NCBI GenBank assembly: GCA_937941715.1
Contig: CALDGX010000172.1
Location: 1-28,627, forward strand
Length of the DNA: 28,627 bases
DNA from: an uncultured Chloracidobacterium sp.
GTDB lineage: Bacteria > Acidobacteriota > Blastocatellia > Pyrinomonadales > Pyrinomonadaceae
Direction of reading: 5' to 3'
Both the position numbers and the translations under genes were made by a program. This document shows, one piece after another, positions 22,487 through 28,627 of the stretch (positions are counted from its first letter, which is position 1; every line of letters starts with the position of its first letter). Below the pieces are notes generated by a model. It had not been told where the DNA came from, did not search any database, and saw only the letters and a program-made list of their open reading frames with translations.

Positions 22487-23524
22487 TTATTTCTTTGGCC
22501 GATCAGATTCAGGCACGTTCATGAAAACATCTTCGTATTTCGCGTAGCCATCCTTGATCACGGTGTCCATGAGGTTGGCCTTATCTACGGTCACCACCTC
22601 AAGCAGGATCGCCGGCACCTCTTTCGAATTGTCGTCCTTTTTGAAAGGCTTTGTGTCCAACTTTTCTTTCTTGGCAAGCTTTATCGCCGCTTCGACGGCT
22701 GAATTGGCGAGTGGAATGATCGGCTTGTAGACCGTCATCGATTGTTTGCCCTCGGCAATGCTCTGCAACGCCCGTTTGTCAGCATCCTGTCCGGTAACGA
22801 TGATCTTTCCGGCGAGGCCTTTCTTTGCCAGAGCGCTCACCACGCCGCCTGCCATCCCGTCGTTCGAAACGACAAATGCCTGAATATCGTCATTGTTCTG
22901 CGTAAGTGCGTTCTCGGCAAAATTCAGTGCAAGTTCGGGCTTCCAGTCTGGGATGAACTGCTCAGCCTTGATGACCACATCGCCCTTTTTGATCGCATCA
23001 TTAAGGACAGACATGTACTCCTTATTCATGATGTGGGCGTTATTGTCCGTCGATGCCCCGTTTACGATCACGTAGTTGCCCTTCGGGACCTTGCCCAAAG
23101 CGTACTCGGCGATCTTGCGGCCGATCACAGGCACTTGATGAGAGATATAGACGTCGATCTTGTCCGAATTGATGAGCCGGTCGTAGCTGATGACCGGTAC
23201 GCCCTGGGACTTGGCCTTATCGACCATCGATGCCGCCTGGGTAGCGTCCTGCGGGGCGATGACAAGCACGTCAACTTTCTGCGTCAGCAAGTTATCAACA
23301 TCGTTGGCCTGCCGGTCCGGGCTGTTGTCCGCGACGGTGATGACGCAATCAACATTCAACTTCTTACATTGGGCTTCAAAGGCATCACGGTCGCGCTGCC
23401 ACCGTTCTTCCTTAACGGTCGCCATCGCAAACCCGATCTTTATCCGCTTTTCCTGCGGGCCGTTTGAACACGAGACCACCCAAAGGGCGGCGAATACGAG
23501 AATCAGCAGTCGTTTACTAATCAT
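22487..23524 (-). CDS. Sugar-binding lipoprotein, D-xylose-binding (XylF) type
   Basis: A 345-residue periplasmic binding protein. The signal peptide ends VVSC, a lipobox variant giving lipidated Cys19. The two-lobed fold is visible: KIGFAMATVKEERWQRDRDAF, DNSPDRQANDVDNLLTQKVDVLVIAPQDATQAASMVDKAKSQGVPVISYDRLI (the typical XylF hinge), then YVIVNGASTDNNAHIMN, AFVVSNDGMAGGVVSAL, IIVTGQDADKRALQSIAEGKQSMTVYK. The last phrase is the family hallmark. Ligand specificity for xylose is by similarity only. No permease or ABC ATPase is nearby, which is unusual for this family, so it may use distant partners or act in sensing. The ROK kinase and the 134-residue gene follow. Confidence 0.88.
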   Translation of the reverse strand: MISKRLLILVFAALWVVSCSNGPQEKRIKIGFAMATVKEERWQRDRDAFEAQCKKLNVDCVITVADNSPDRQANDVDNLLTQKVDVLVIAPQDATQAASMVDKAKSQGVPVISYDRLINSDKIDVYISHQVPVIGRKIAEYALGKVPKGNYVIVNGASTDNNAHIMNKEYMSVLNDAIKKGDVVIKAEQFIPDWKPELALNFAENALTQNNDDIQAFVVSNDGMAGGVVSALAKKGLAGKIIVTGQDADKRALQSIAEGKQSMTVYKPIIPLANSAVEAAIKLAKKEKLDTKPFKKDDNSKEVPAILLEVVTVDKANLMDTVIKDGYAKYEDVFMNVPESDRPKK

Positions 23525-23590
23525 TGTAAATTTTGATCCTTACTACCTAAATAAATGCCGGACTGTGCAAATTAAATCAAAAAAAGTACG

Positions 23591-23609
23591 ATTCGGCAAC
23601 GTGCCGAAT
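23591..23609. repeat. Perfect 8-bp inverted repeat with 3-nt centre in the sugar-binding gene leader
   Basis: ATTCGGCA-ACG-TGCCGAAT. On the minus strand it is followed, five bases on, by seven T, so it could be an attenuator in the leader of the binding-protein gene (start 23524). As double-stranded DNA it is also a good operator shape. The two readings cannot be separated from sequence. Confidence 0.5.
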
Positions 23610-23814
23610 TGCCCGCGACCGAGGAACGCTCTGTCATATCGAGTCCCCATGAAAACTCTTATATTTGAAAAAAATCTCACGCCGGCCAAATTATACCGTT
23701 TACAATTTGAATCAGTTTCAAAATGTGGTATAACTATGAGGCAAATCTTAGCTTAGCAGTCCAAGTAAGCAACGTGACGATAATTCGGTTTTGACGCTGA
23801 ACGTGTTGTTTTTA

Positions 23815-23843
23815 TTGACATTGGGCTCGAACTCGTGTAAAAG
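23815..23843 (+). promoter_or_regulatory. Promoter of the FecR-like pair
   Basis: A perfect -35 TTGACA (23815-23820), a 17-bp spacer and TAAAAG (23838-23843), four of six consensus bases. Transcription would start near 23850, about 50 nt before ATG 23900, which has AGGAG 5 nt upstream. Confidence 0.6.
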
Positions 23844-23899
23844 ATTGAAAGGTTTGTTTTTTTGAATTTATTGAACTGAAGCGATACAAGAGGAGAACT

Positions 23900-24526
23900 A
23901 TGAATAGTAAACTGTGGATTCGGAAGGCGACTTCGTCGTGCTTGATGATTGCAATGCTTGCGACCTACTCGATGGTTGCACTGGCAAATACTGAAAAAAC
24001 CACCGGCGAGATCGTCGTCAACGGAAGCGAGTCGGTTGTGGTCAATGGCGAAGCAGCCAAGAGCGGCCGCACTATCTTTTCGTCGAGCATCGTTTCGACC
24101 CCGGCCAATTCGAGTGCTGTCATCAGCCTCGGAGCTGCCGGCGAGATCGACCTTGCTCCGAACAGCGTCGCAACGGTTTCGTTTGATGCGAAGACAGCCA
24201 CGATCGACCTCAGTGCAGGATCACTAACAGTTCTCCGTGCCGCTAATCCGGTCAATGTCAACGCTGCCGGAACTTCGATGAGCTTGAACGCAGGCGAAAG
24301 AGCTTCAGCTCAGGCCGGCCGTTCGACCGACGACTACAAAGATGCTTCGGGCAAATGTATCGACGCTGACAAAGACGGCAAAGAAGAGTGCGACAGCATG
24401 GTCACCTGGTGGCCGTGGGCTCTCGTTATGGGTGGAGCCGCAGCGGGGATCATCTGGGCTGCGTCGCAGGGCGGAAACAACATCGCCCTTGGCGGCGGAA
24501 CGGTTGTCGTTAGCCCCAATCGCTAA
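23900..24526 (+). CDS. Exported FecR-like protein with C-terminal membrane module (paralogue A)
   Basis: A 208-residue protein with a strong ribosome site. A 29-residue signal peptide ends ALA. Residues 32-140 form a beta-rich FecR-like domain: TTGEIVVNGSESVVVNG, SSIVSTPANSSAVISLG, GEIDLAPNSVATVSF and LSAGSLTVLRAA. A calcium-loop-like DADKDGKEECD with two cysteines (about 154-165) follows. The last 38 residues start WPW, form a membrane helix, and end LGGGTVVVSPNR. The paralogue at 24619 has the same plan. FecR domains usually act in signalling or surface contexts; here there is no sigma factor or anti-sigma helix, so signalling is not implied. A structural or envelope role near the UDP-sugar genes is an inference. 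Confidence 0.8.
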   Translation: MNSKLWIRKATSSCLMIAMLATYSMVALANTEKTTGEIVVNGSESVVVNGEAAKSGRTIFSSSIVSTPANSSAVISLGAAGEIDLAPNSVATVSFDAKTATIDLSAGSLTVLRAANPVNVNAAGTSMSLNAGERASAQAGRSTDDYKDASGKCIDADKDGKEECDSMVTWWPWALVMGGAAAGIIWAASQGGNNIALGGGTVVVSPNR

Positions 24527-24537
24527 ATCTTATTGTA

Positions 24538-24572
24538 CTTAGCCGCCGCGGCGTTTTACCCCGGCGGCTAAG
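24538..24572 (+). terminator. Hairpin between the two FecR-like genes
   Basis: CTTAGCCGCC (24538-24547) pairs perfectly with GGCGGCTAAG (24563-24572), 10 bp with a 15-nt loop. The run after it (CTTATTATCTATTTG) is only partly T-rich, so it may act as a partial terminator or an mRNA-stabilising stem that sets relative output of the two genes. Confidence 0.5.
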
Positions 24573-24618
24573 CTTATTATCTATTTGATAGGAATGATTC
24601 AGGAGGATATTAACTCAA

Positions 24619-25326
24619 ATGTTCGGCAAAAATAGTCTTCGCAAATTAATTACAACGGTCACCGTAGCGGCTGTTTGGTGTGTTTATTCATCGGTGGCTT
24701 TCGCTGTGCCTGTCAACATGGCCGGTGAGATCACCGTTTCAGGACAGGTGTCCGTCAATGGCCAGGCCGCAGTTTCAAATTCGACCATCCTGTCGGGAAG
24801 CACGATCGTTACCGGTGCTGACTCGAGTGCGGTTGTCAGCTTGGGCAAAACGGGCCGGATCGAAGTTCTTGCGAATTCGAGCCTGACTTTGACCTTCTCG
24901 GAATCAAGCATTGTCGGCACCCTGTCGGAAGGCAAGTATCGTGTTTCGAACGCTGCCGGCGTTGCTACGACGTTTGCGACCAAGAACGCCACGATCATTG
25001 CCGATGCCGGCCAGGCAGACAGCTTTGCGATCGAGGTTGAGTGTTCGCACACCCACGTTGACACCTCGACCGGTCTCGTCACCATGCGTGAGGGTTCAAA
25101 CGACAAGCAGGTTGCTGCTGGTTCGTCAGCTACGGCAGGAAACGTCGAGCAGTCAGGCTGCAAACCGTGTCTTCGTCCGGGTTCAGCTCCCGGAGTTGCT
25201 ATCGCTGGTTGGCCGTGGCTGATCCTCGTTGCTGCTGGCGTTGCCGGTGCTGCCGTTTTCCTTGGCACTACCAAGAACGACACCACGCTTGGCGGCGGCA
25301 CGATCATCGTCAGCCCGACGCGTTAA
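24619..25326 (+). CDS. Exported FecR-like protein with C-terminal membrane module (paralogue B)
   Basis: A 235-residue protein; AGGAGG lies about 12 nt before ATG 24619. A 29-residue signal peptide ends AFA. The FecR-like beta domain (AGEITVSGQVSVNGQAA, GSTIVTGADSSAVVSLG, GRIEVLANSSLTLTF, LSEGKYRVSNAAG) aligns with paralogue A but carries an extra strand block (TTFATKNATIIADAGQADSFAIEVECSHTHVDTSTGLVTMREG). A CxxC pair (GCKPC) precedes the last 38 residues: WPW, membrane helix, LGGGTIIVSPTR. The last module is the same length as in A. Gene order A-B with a 92-nt gap, one promoter and a strong terminator suggests one transcript. Confidence 0.8.
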   Translation: MFGKNSLRKLITTVTVAAVWCVYSSVAFAVPVNMAGEITVSGQVSVNGQAAVSNSTILSGSTIVTGADSSAVVSLGKTGRIEVLANSSLTLTFSESSIVGTLSEGKYRVSNAAGVATTFATKNATIIADAGQADSFAIEVECSHTHVDTSTGLVTMREGSNDKQVAAGSSATAGNVEQSGCKPCLRPGSAPGVAIAGWPWLILVAAGVAGAAVFLGTTKNDTTLGGGTIIVSPTR

Positions 25327-25351
25327 TACTCGAACGAACGTTCTCTTTGTT

Positions 25352-25394
25352 TTGCGGGTCATGTAACTTACGTGACCCGCAATCTTTTATTTTA
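25352..25394 (+). terminator. Rho-independent terminator after the FecR-like pair
   Basis: TTGCGGGTCA (25352-25361) pairs perfectly with TGACCCGCAA (25373-25382), 10 bp with an 11-nt loop, followed by TCTTTTATTTT. It separates the pair from the UDP-glucose dehydrogenase gene. Confidence 0.85.
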
Positions 25395-25396
25395 GA

Positions 25397-25425
25397 TTGT
25401 GAATTATTTAACAAACTAGTAATTT
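25397..25425 (+). promoter_or_regulatory. Possible promoter of ugd with start at the ATG
   Basis: TTGTGA (25397-25402), 17-bp spacer, TAATTT (25420-25425), ending 7 nt before ATG 25433. The -10 match is weak (TAnnnT), but the spacing repeats that of three other genes here, and the ugd start has no Shine-Dalgarno. Confidence 0.3.
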
Positions 25426-25432
25426 TGTAGCT

Positions 25433-26731
25433 ATGCATATCGCAGTAATTGGAACAGGTTATGTTGGATTGGTCTCTGGTGCGTGTTTCGCTGAGTTTGG
25501 GACCGATGTCATTTGCGTCGATGTCGACGCGTCAAAGATCGAAAAGCTGAATAACGGCATTATCCCGATCTATGAACCGGGGCTCGACGCTATCGTCAAA
25601 AAAAATGTTGAAGACGGCCGCCTGCACTTTACTACCGATATCCGGTCGGCAGTTGAGCGTGCTCAGGTCGTATTTTTGGCCGTCGGAACTCCGCCGCAGG
25701 CGGATGGAACGCCGGATATGAGTTATTATCGCCAGGCCGCAAAGGATGTTGCCGAGGCGATGAATGACTACAAGGTGCTCGTTACCAAGTCGACCGTTCC
25801 CGTCGGAACCGGAAAATGGCTGAGAGATTTTGTTCAGGAAAACCTCAAGGTCAACACCGAGTTCGGCGTCGCATCAAACCCGGAATTCCTTCGCGAAGGC
25901 GCCGCCATAACTGACTTTATGCGTCCGGACCGGGTCGTCATCGGCAGCAACGAAGACCGTGCGATCGAGGTAATGAAGGAGTTGTATCGCCCGCTGTACC
26001 TGATCGAGACCCCTATTGTTATCACTTCCCTTGAGGCCGCCGAGTTGATCAAGTACGCGGCCAACGCGTTCCTCGCGACCAAGATCACATTTATTAACGA
26101 GATCGCCAACCTGTGCGATGCCATTGGCTGCGACGTCCATGATGTCGCCCGCGGTATGGGTATGGACAACCGTATCGGAAAGAAATTCCTGCATCCGGGA
26201 CCGGGTTACGGCGGTTCTTGTTTCCCGAAGGACACACGTGCGTTGACCACTGTCGCGGATCAGTTTGGCGTGGAAACACTCATCGTTGACGCCGTCATTG
26301 AGGCTAATGAACGGCAGCGTGATGCGATGATCCCGAAGATCGAGAAACTCGTGGGTGATCTTGATGGCAAAAGGATCGGTATGCTCGGACTTTCGTTCAA
26401 GCCGGAAACCGATGATATGCGCGAGTCACCGGCGATCGAGATCGTTGCCGAACTCATCAAGCGTGGAGCATCGATCAAGGCTTTTGACCCCGTAGCTATG
26501 GAAGAGTCCAAACACTATATCTCGGGTATCGAATACGCCCATGACGAATATGACGCTATTGCCGGAGCTGACGCTATGGTGATCGTCACCGAATGGAACC
26601 AGTTCCGGGCCCTCGATCTCGAACGAGTGAAGTCGTTGTTGACCGCACCAAAGATCGCCGATCTTCGCAATATTTACGAGCCAAAGGAAATGCGTGAATT
26701 GGGCTTTGAATATGTCGGCGTTGGCCGATAA
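25433..26731 (+). CDS. ugd: UDP-glucose 6-dehydrogenase
   Basis: A 432-residue enzyme. The N-terminal NAD fold opens IAVIGTGYVGLVSGACFAEFG (3-23, GxGYVG). A substrate loop follows (PIYEPGLD), then FLAVGTPPQADGTPD, TKSTVPVGTG, ASNPEFLREGAAITDFM (about 144-160), and the central linking helix region (LEAAELIKYAANAFLATKITFINEIANLCD). The catalytic Cys263 is in GYGGSCFPKD. The C-terminal domain begins about 310 (IGMLGLSFKPETDDMRESP). It oxidises UDP-glucose to UDP-glucuronate with two NAD+, making a precursor of acidic polysaccharide. It is followed 39 nt later by the epimerase gene, and the two probably form an operon for surface sugar precursors. Confidence 0.95.
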   Translation: MHIAVIGTGYVGLVSGACFAEFGTDVICVDVDASKIEKLNNGIIPIYEPGLDAIVKKNVEDGRLHFTTDIRSAVERAQVVFLAVGTPPQADGTPDMSYYRQAAKDVAEAMNDYKVLVTKSTVPVGTGKWLRDFVQENLKVNTEFGVASNPEFLREGAAITDFMRPDRVVIGSNEDRAIEVMKELYRPLYLIETPIVITSLEAAELIKYAANAFLATKITFINEIANLCDAIGCDVHDVARGMGMDNRIGKKFLHPGPGYGGSCFPKDTRALTTVADQFGVETLIVDAVIEANERQRDAMIPKIEKLVGDLDGKRIGMLGLSFKPETDDMRESPAIEIVAELIKRGASIKAFDPVAMEESKHYISGIEYAHDEYDAIAGADAMVIVTEWNQFRALDLERVKSLLTAPKIADLRNIYEPKEMRELGFEYVGVGR

Positions 26732-26770
26732 AATTGTCGCGGGCCGCGACTTTGCTGCGGTGATTTGAAA

Positions 26771-27727
26771 ATGGCGCTTACATCCAAAGTACTTGTTACC
26801 GGCGGTGCCGGTTTCATCGGCTCCAACCTGGCGGACGAACTGATCCGCCAGGGAGCCAAGGTTTCGATCATCGACGATCTGTCCACGGGAAGCCGCGAGA
26901 ATCTCGAGGAGATCCGCGGCGATTTCGAGTTTTTCCACGGCGACATCAATGATGCGGCACTGCTGAAAAAGGCCGTATCCGGTGCCGAGATAGTGTTTCA
27001 TCAGGCCGCCCTGCCAAGCGTTCCGCGCTCGGTCGAAAACCCATCCGAAACACATCGTGTCTGCGTTGACGGCACCTTCAATGTCCTTCTTGCCGCCAAG
27101 GAGAATGCTGTCAGACGGTTTGTCTACGCCGCGTCCAGTTCGGCCTATGGTGATCAACCTACGCTGCCGAAGGTCGAGACGATGAGCCCTGATCCGCTTT
27201 CACCCTACGCGGTCGCCAAGCTGACAGGTGAGTTATACTGCCGGTCTTTCAACAACGTATATGGCCTCGAAACGATGGCTCTTCGTTATTTCAACGTCTT
27301 CGGGCCGCGTCAAAATCCTTCGTCAATGTACTCCGGCGTCATTTCCCGTTTCATCGATGCGTTGATGAAGGGTACTACGCCTATTATATTCGGCGATGGC
27401 GAACAGTCGCGCGATTTCACCTATGTGGCAAATGTGGTCGATGCCAATATTCGTGCAAGTCAGGCGTCTGAGGGGCTCGGGCGGACGGTTAATGTCGCAA
27501 ACGGAGATCGAGTTTCACTCAACCAGTTGCTGGAGGTCTTGAAGAGGATCACCGGTAATCCGGACGTTACGGCTGAATACAAACCAGCCCGAACGGGTGA
27601 CGTCAAACACTCGCAGGCTGATAACCAGCGAGCTGTCGAATGGCTCGGTTATCAGGAACTGGTCGGGTTAGAAGAAGGTTTGCGTCGAACGATCGACTGG
27701 TGGAAGTCAAGCCGCTTCGCCGACTAG
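26771..27727 (+). CDS. NDP-sugar 4-epimerase of the extended SDR family
   Basis: A 318-residue protein from ATG 26771; a TTG two codons upstream is less likely. The NAD-binding GGAGFIG is at 11-17. A strand-helix DIND follows, then AALPSVPRSVENPSETHRVCVDGTFNVLLAAK. The catalytic triad is SSS (about 122) with Tyr146 and Lys150 in YAVAK. RYFNVFGPRQNPSSMYSGVISRF and GDGEQSRDFTYVANVVDAN are typical substrate-binding blocks. The A-x-x-S-V-P-R-S-V motif is like the WbpP/TviC group that acts on UDP-N-acetylhexosamines or hexuronates, so UDP-glucuronate from ugd could be a substrate. GalE-type activity is the alternative. It ends 7 nt from the stop of the convergent gene. Confidence 0.88.
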   Translation: MALTSKVLVTGGAGFIGSNLADELIRQGAKVSIIDDLSTGSRENLEEIRGDFEFFHGDINDAALLKKAVSGAEIVFHQAALPSVPRSVENPSETHRVCVDGTFNVLLAAKENAVRRFVYAASSSAYGDQPTLPKVETMSPDPLSPYAVAKLTGELYCRSFNNVYGLETMALRYFNVFGPRQNPSSMYSGVISRFIDALMKGTTPIIFGDGEQSRDFTYVANVVDANIRASQASEGLGRTVNVANGDRVSLNQLLEVLKRITGNPDVTAEYKPARTGDVKHSQADNQRAVEWLGYQELVGLEEGLRRTIDWWKSSRFAD

Positions 27728-27734
27728 CTGCGAC

Positions 27735-28463
27735 CTATTTAGGGATCGCAAAAACATCGTCATCCAGCTTTGAATTGACGAGTATCTCCTTTGCCTTGAA
27801 TGCGGCATAAGCAGTCAACTGTCCGAGATCAAACCGCTGCGAATATCTTTCCGGCACCAGGATCCCGTCCACAAGCATCGACTTGTCGATCTCGACCGAC
27901 GTTGAGATCAACCGTCCCTGAAACTCATAACTGGATTCATAACCTTTGATCTGGCCTGTTTTATCATCCAGAAAAAAGTCAGTGTAGTATCCCTCCGGCG
28001 TCGTGACCCGAAACCCCTTTCTCTTTTTCTTTTCGCCGGTGAGAGCCGAAACGACAAAGCCCTTGTCACCGATCCGCTGCATCACCGGAAAACCAAGGCT
28101 CGTTACCGGCGGAAGAGCCACGCCCTGCAGTGAGGAGTAGGTTTGTTCGCCGTCATAAACCTGTTTGAGCGGCTGAAACGGGCTGTTGATGATAAACGAG
28201 TACCGATCGCCGGATATCGCCGTCGCGAATGTGGCCGGCGTCGCCTGATTAAATACGTTCAGGTCAAGCGAACCGCGTATGACCAGCGTCTTCATCGCCT
28301 TTAGCTTCTCTCCGCCATGAGCCGCCAGCGTTTGTTTCGCGATGTCGTCAGGTGATGCTTCAACGGCCGCGGTCTTCGAACTCGGCTTCTGGCTGTCAGA
28401 CTTCTGTCCGAATGCCGCGGTCGATAACATCATTGCCAGGATCAAAACGTAAACGCACTTCAT
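27735..28463 (-). CDS. Exported LolA-like protein, function unknown
   Basis: A 242-residue protein with a signal peptide (MKCVYVLILAMMLSTAAFGQ). A Ser/Lys/Pro-rich linker precedes the mature domain, which opens DDIAKQTLAAHGGEKLKAMKTLVIRGSLD. That opening, with an AAHGG helix followed by a strand, is common in outer-membrane lipoprotein-sorting (LolA/LolB-like) folds. Later strands include RYSFIINS, KQVYDGEQTYSSLQG, YYTDFFLDDKTGQIKGYESSYEFQG, STSVEIDKSMLVDGILVPERYSQ and a C-terminal KEILVNSKLDDDVFAIPK. A periplasmic or outer-membrane-facing protein that binds a hydrophobic ligand is plausible but unproven. It lies downstream of the outer-membrane barrel fragment at the right edge, separated by a strong hairpin. 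Confidence 0.75.
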   Translation of the reverse strand: MKCVYVLILAMMLSTAAFGQKSDSQKPSSKTAAVEASPDDIAKQTLAAHGGEKLKAMKTLVIRGSLDLNVFNQATPATFATAISGDRYSFIINSPFQPLKQVYDGEQTYSSLQGVALPPVTSLGFPVMQRIGDKGFVVSALTGEKKKRKGFRVTTPEGYYTDFFLDDKTGQIKGYESSYEFQGRLISTSVEIDKSMLVDGILVPERYSQRFDLGQLTAYAAFKAKEILVNSKLDDDVFAIPK

Positions 28464-28505
28464 AATTTATTCGATGGCTTTTGTAATATTATTCAGATGC
28501 TGAAA

Positions 28506-28541
28506 GAGAGGCAAATACTGCTTAGTATTTGCCTCTCATTT
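28506..28541 (-). terminator. Strong hairpin terminator after the edge gene
   Basis: GAGAGGCAAATACT (28506-28519) pairs perfectly with AGTATTTGCCTCTC (28524-28537), 14 bp with a 4-nt loop. Its T-run is better on the plus strand (ATTTTTT), while the minus strand has only TTTC. As the gene ending at 28567 is the only nearby upstream gene, it most likely ends that minus-strand transcript, and it may also block plus-strand read-through. Confidence 0.7.
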
Positions 28542-28566
28542 TTTGCCGCCCGGTCAGGCCCGCCGA

Positions 28567-28627
28567 TTACCAGCTGAATCTGGCCTGCAGTTCGACACGG
28601 CGATTTGCCGTCCCGCCGCCACCGCCG
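28567..28627 (-). CDS. C-terminus of a probable outer-membrane beta-barrel protein (partial)
   Basis: The minus-strand frame reads a glycine run, then TANRRVELQARFSW and TAA (28567-28569); the gene starts beyond the window. Ending in a strand of alternating residues with a terminal aromatic (RFSW) is the C-terminal signature of outer-membrane barrels recognised by the BAM machinery. The R-R-x-E-L-Q-A-R-F style and the preceding glycine run resemble TonB-dependent or carboxypeptidase-regulatory-like receptors of Acidobacteriota, but only 19 residues are visible, so the family is a guess. Confidence 0.5.
   Translation of the reverse strand, partial: GGGGGTANRRVELQARFSW

Larger units (their letters stand above)
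23525..23899. other. Divergent intergenic region between the sugar-binding gene and the FecR-like pair
   Basis: This 375-nt, AT-rich stretch contains a palindromic hairpin (23591-23609), a possible plus-strand promoter TTGAAT-16 bp-TATAAC (23707-23734) and a stronger one at 23815-23843. A 35-codon frame from ATG 23649 exists but has no ribosome site and no recognisable product; I do not call it a gene. No repeat or RNA gene was seen. Confidence 0.55.

Noticed and set aside
22742..23467. A 241-codon plus-strand open frame opposite the sugar-binding gene
   Set aside because: The opposite strand encodes an evident binding protein; this frame shows no motif or start signal.
23649..23756. A 35-codon frame upstream of the FecR-like pair
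   Set aside because: No ribosome site, no recognisable product, and it overlaps candidate promoter sequences.

Overview
The window looks like chromosomal DNA of a Gram-negative, didermic, moderately GC-rich bacterium. Signs are lipoprotein signal peptides, a multihaem cytochrome c, a type IV pilin and a beta-barrel C-terminus at the right edge. The many small secreted proteins with 'FSGTW'-like starts and the pairing of FecR-like exported proteins with sugar-nucleotide genes resemble Acidobacteriota (Blastocatellia/Pyrinomonadaceae-like). That placement is inference from gene style, not a database result.

Layout. (1) 1-2200, minus strand: three small secreted proteins, one of them a phage/eCIS tail-tube (gp19-like) domain carrying a Sec signal peptide, then a small two-helix membrane protein. 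(2) 2280-3020: a type IV pilin gene with a terminator, a sigma-54-type promoter and TGTCA repeats that look like an enhancer site. (3) 3030-4500: an exported protein (plus strand) and a tetrahaem cytochrome c (minus strand) behind a CRP/FNR-type palindrome. (4) 4720-5400: infA and a glycine-rich RRM protein. (5) 5650-7740: a secreted protein, an unrecognised cytosolic protein, a TMEM175-like channel and a GlsB/YeaQ-type membrane protein. (6) 7850-11480, minus: an operon of NatA-like ATPase, NatB-like permease, CYTH protein and lipoprotein. (7) corA on plus, converging on cobO-pgpA-DUF1835 (minus). (8) 14640-21100, minus: the translation/transcription cluster rimP-nusA-infB-rbfA-nrnA, with a promoter and an attenuator-like hairpin in its leader. 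(9) 21110-23520, minus: a xylose-type binding lipoprotein, a ROK sugar kinase and an unknown 134-residue protein. (10) 23800-27730, plus: two tandem FecR-like membrane-anchored paralogues, then UDP-glucose dehydrogenase and an NDP-sugar epimerase. (11) The right edge, minus: a LolA-like exported protein and the last 19 codons of a probable outer-membrane barrel protein.

How the genes fit together. The core is housekeeping: translation initiation, transcription elongation, ribosome maturation, nanoRNA turnover, phospholipid and cobalamin steps. The accessory parts concern the envelope: pilus, cytochrome, ABC export, surface sugar precursors and exported proteins of unknown function.

The observations most worth following are the exported tail-tube homologue, the FecR-like pair with an equal-length 38-residue C-terminal module (WPW, membrane helix, LGGGT..VSP.R), the regulatory architecture of the pilin and cytochrome genes, the rimP leader hairpin, and a recurring -10 box placed 7-8 nt before ATG, which suggests leaderless mRNAs. 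No tRNA, rRNA, CRISPR array, transposase or integrase was seen.
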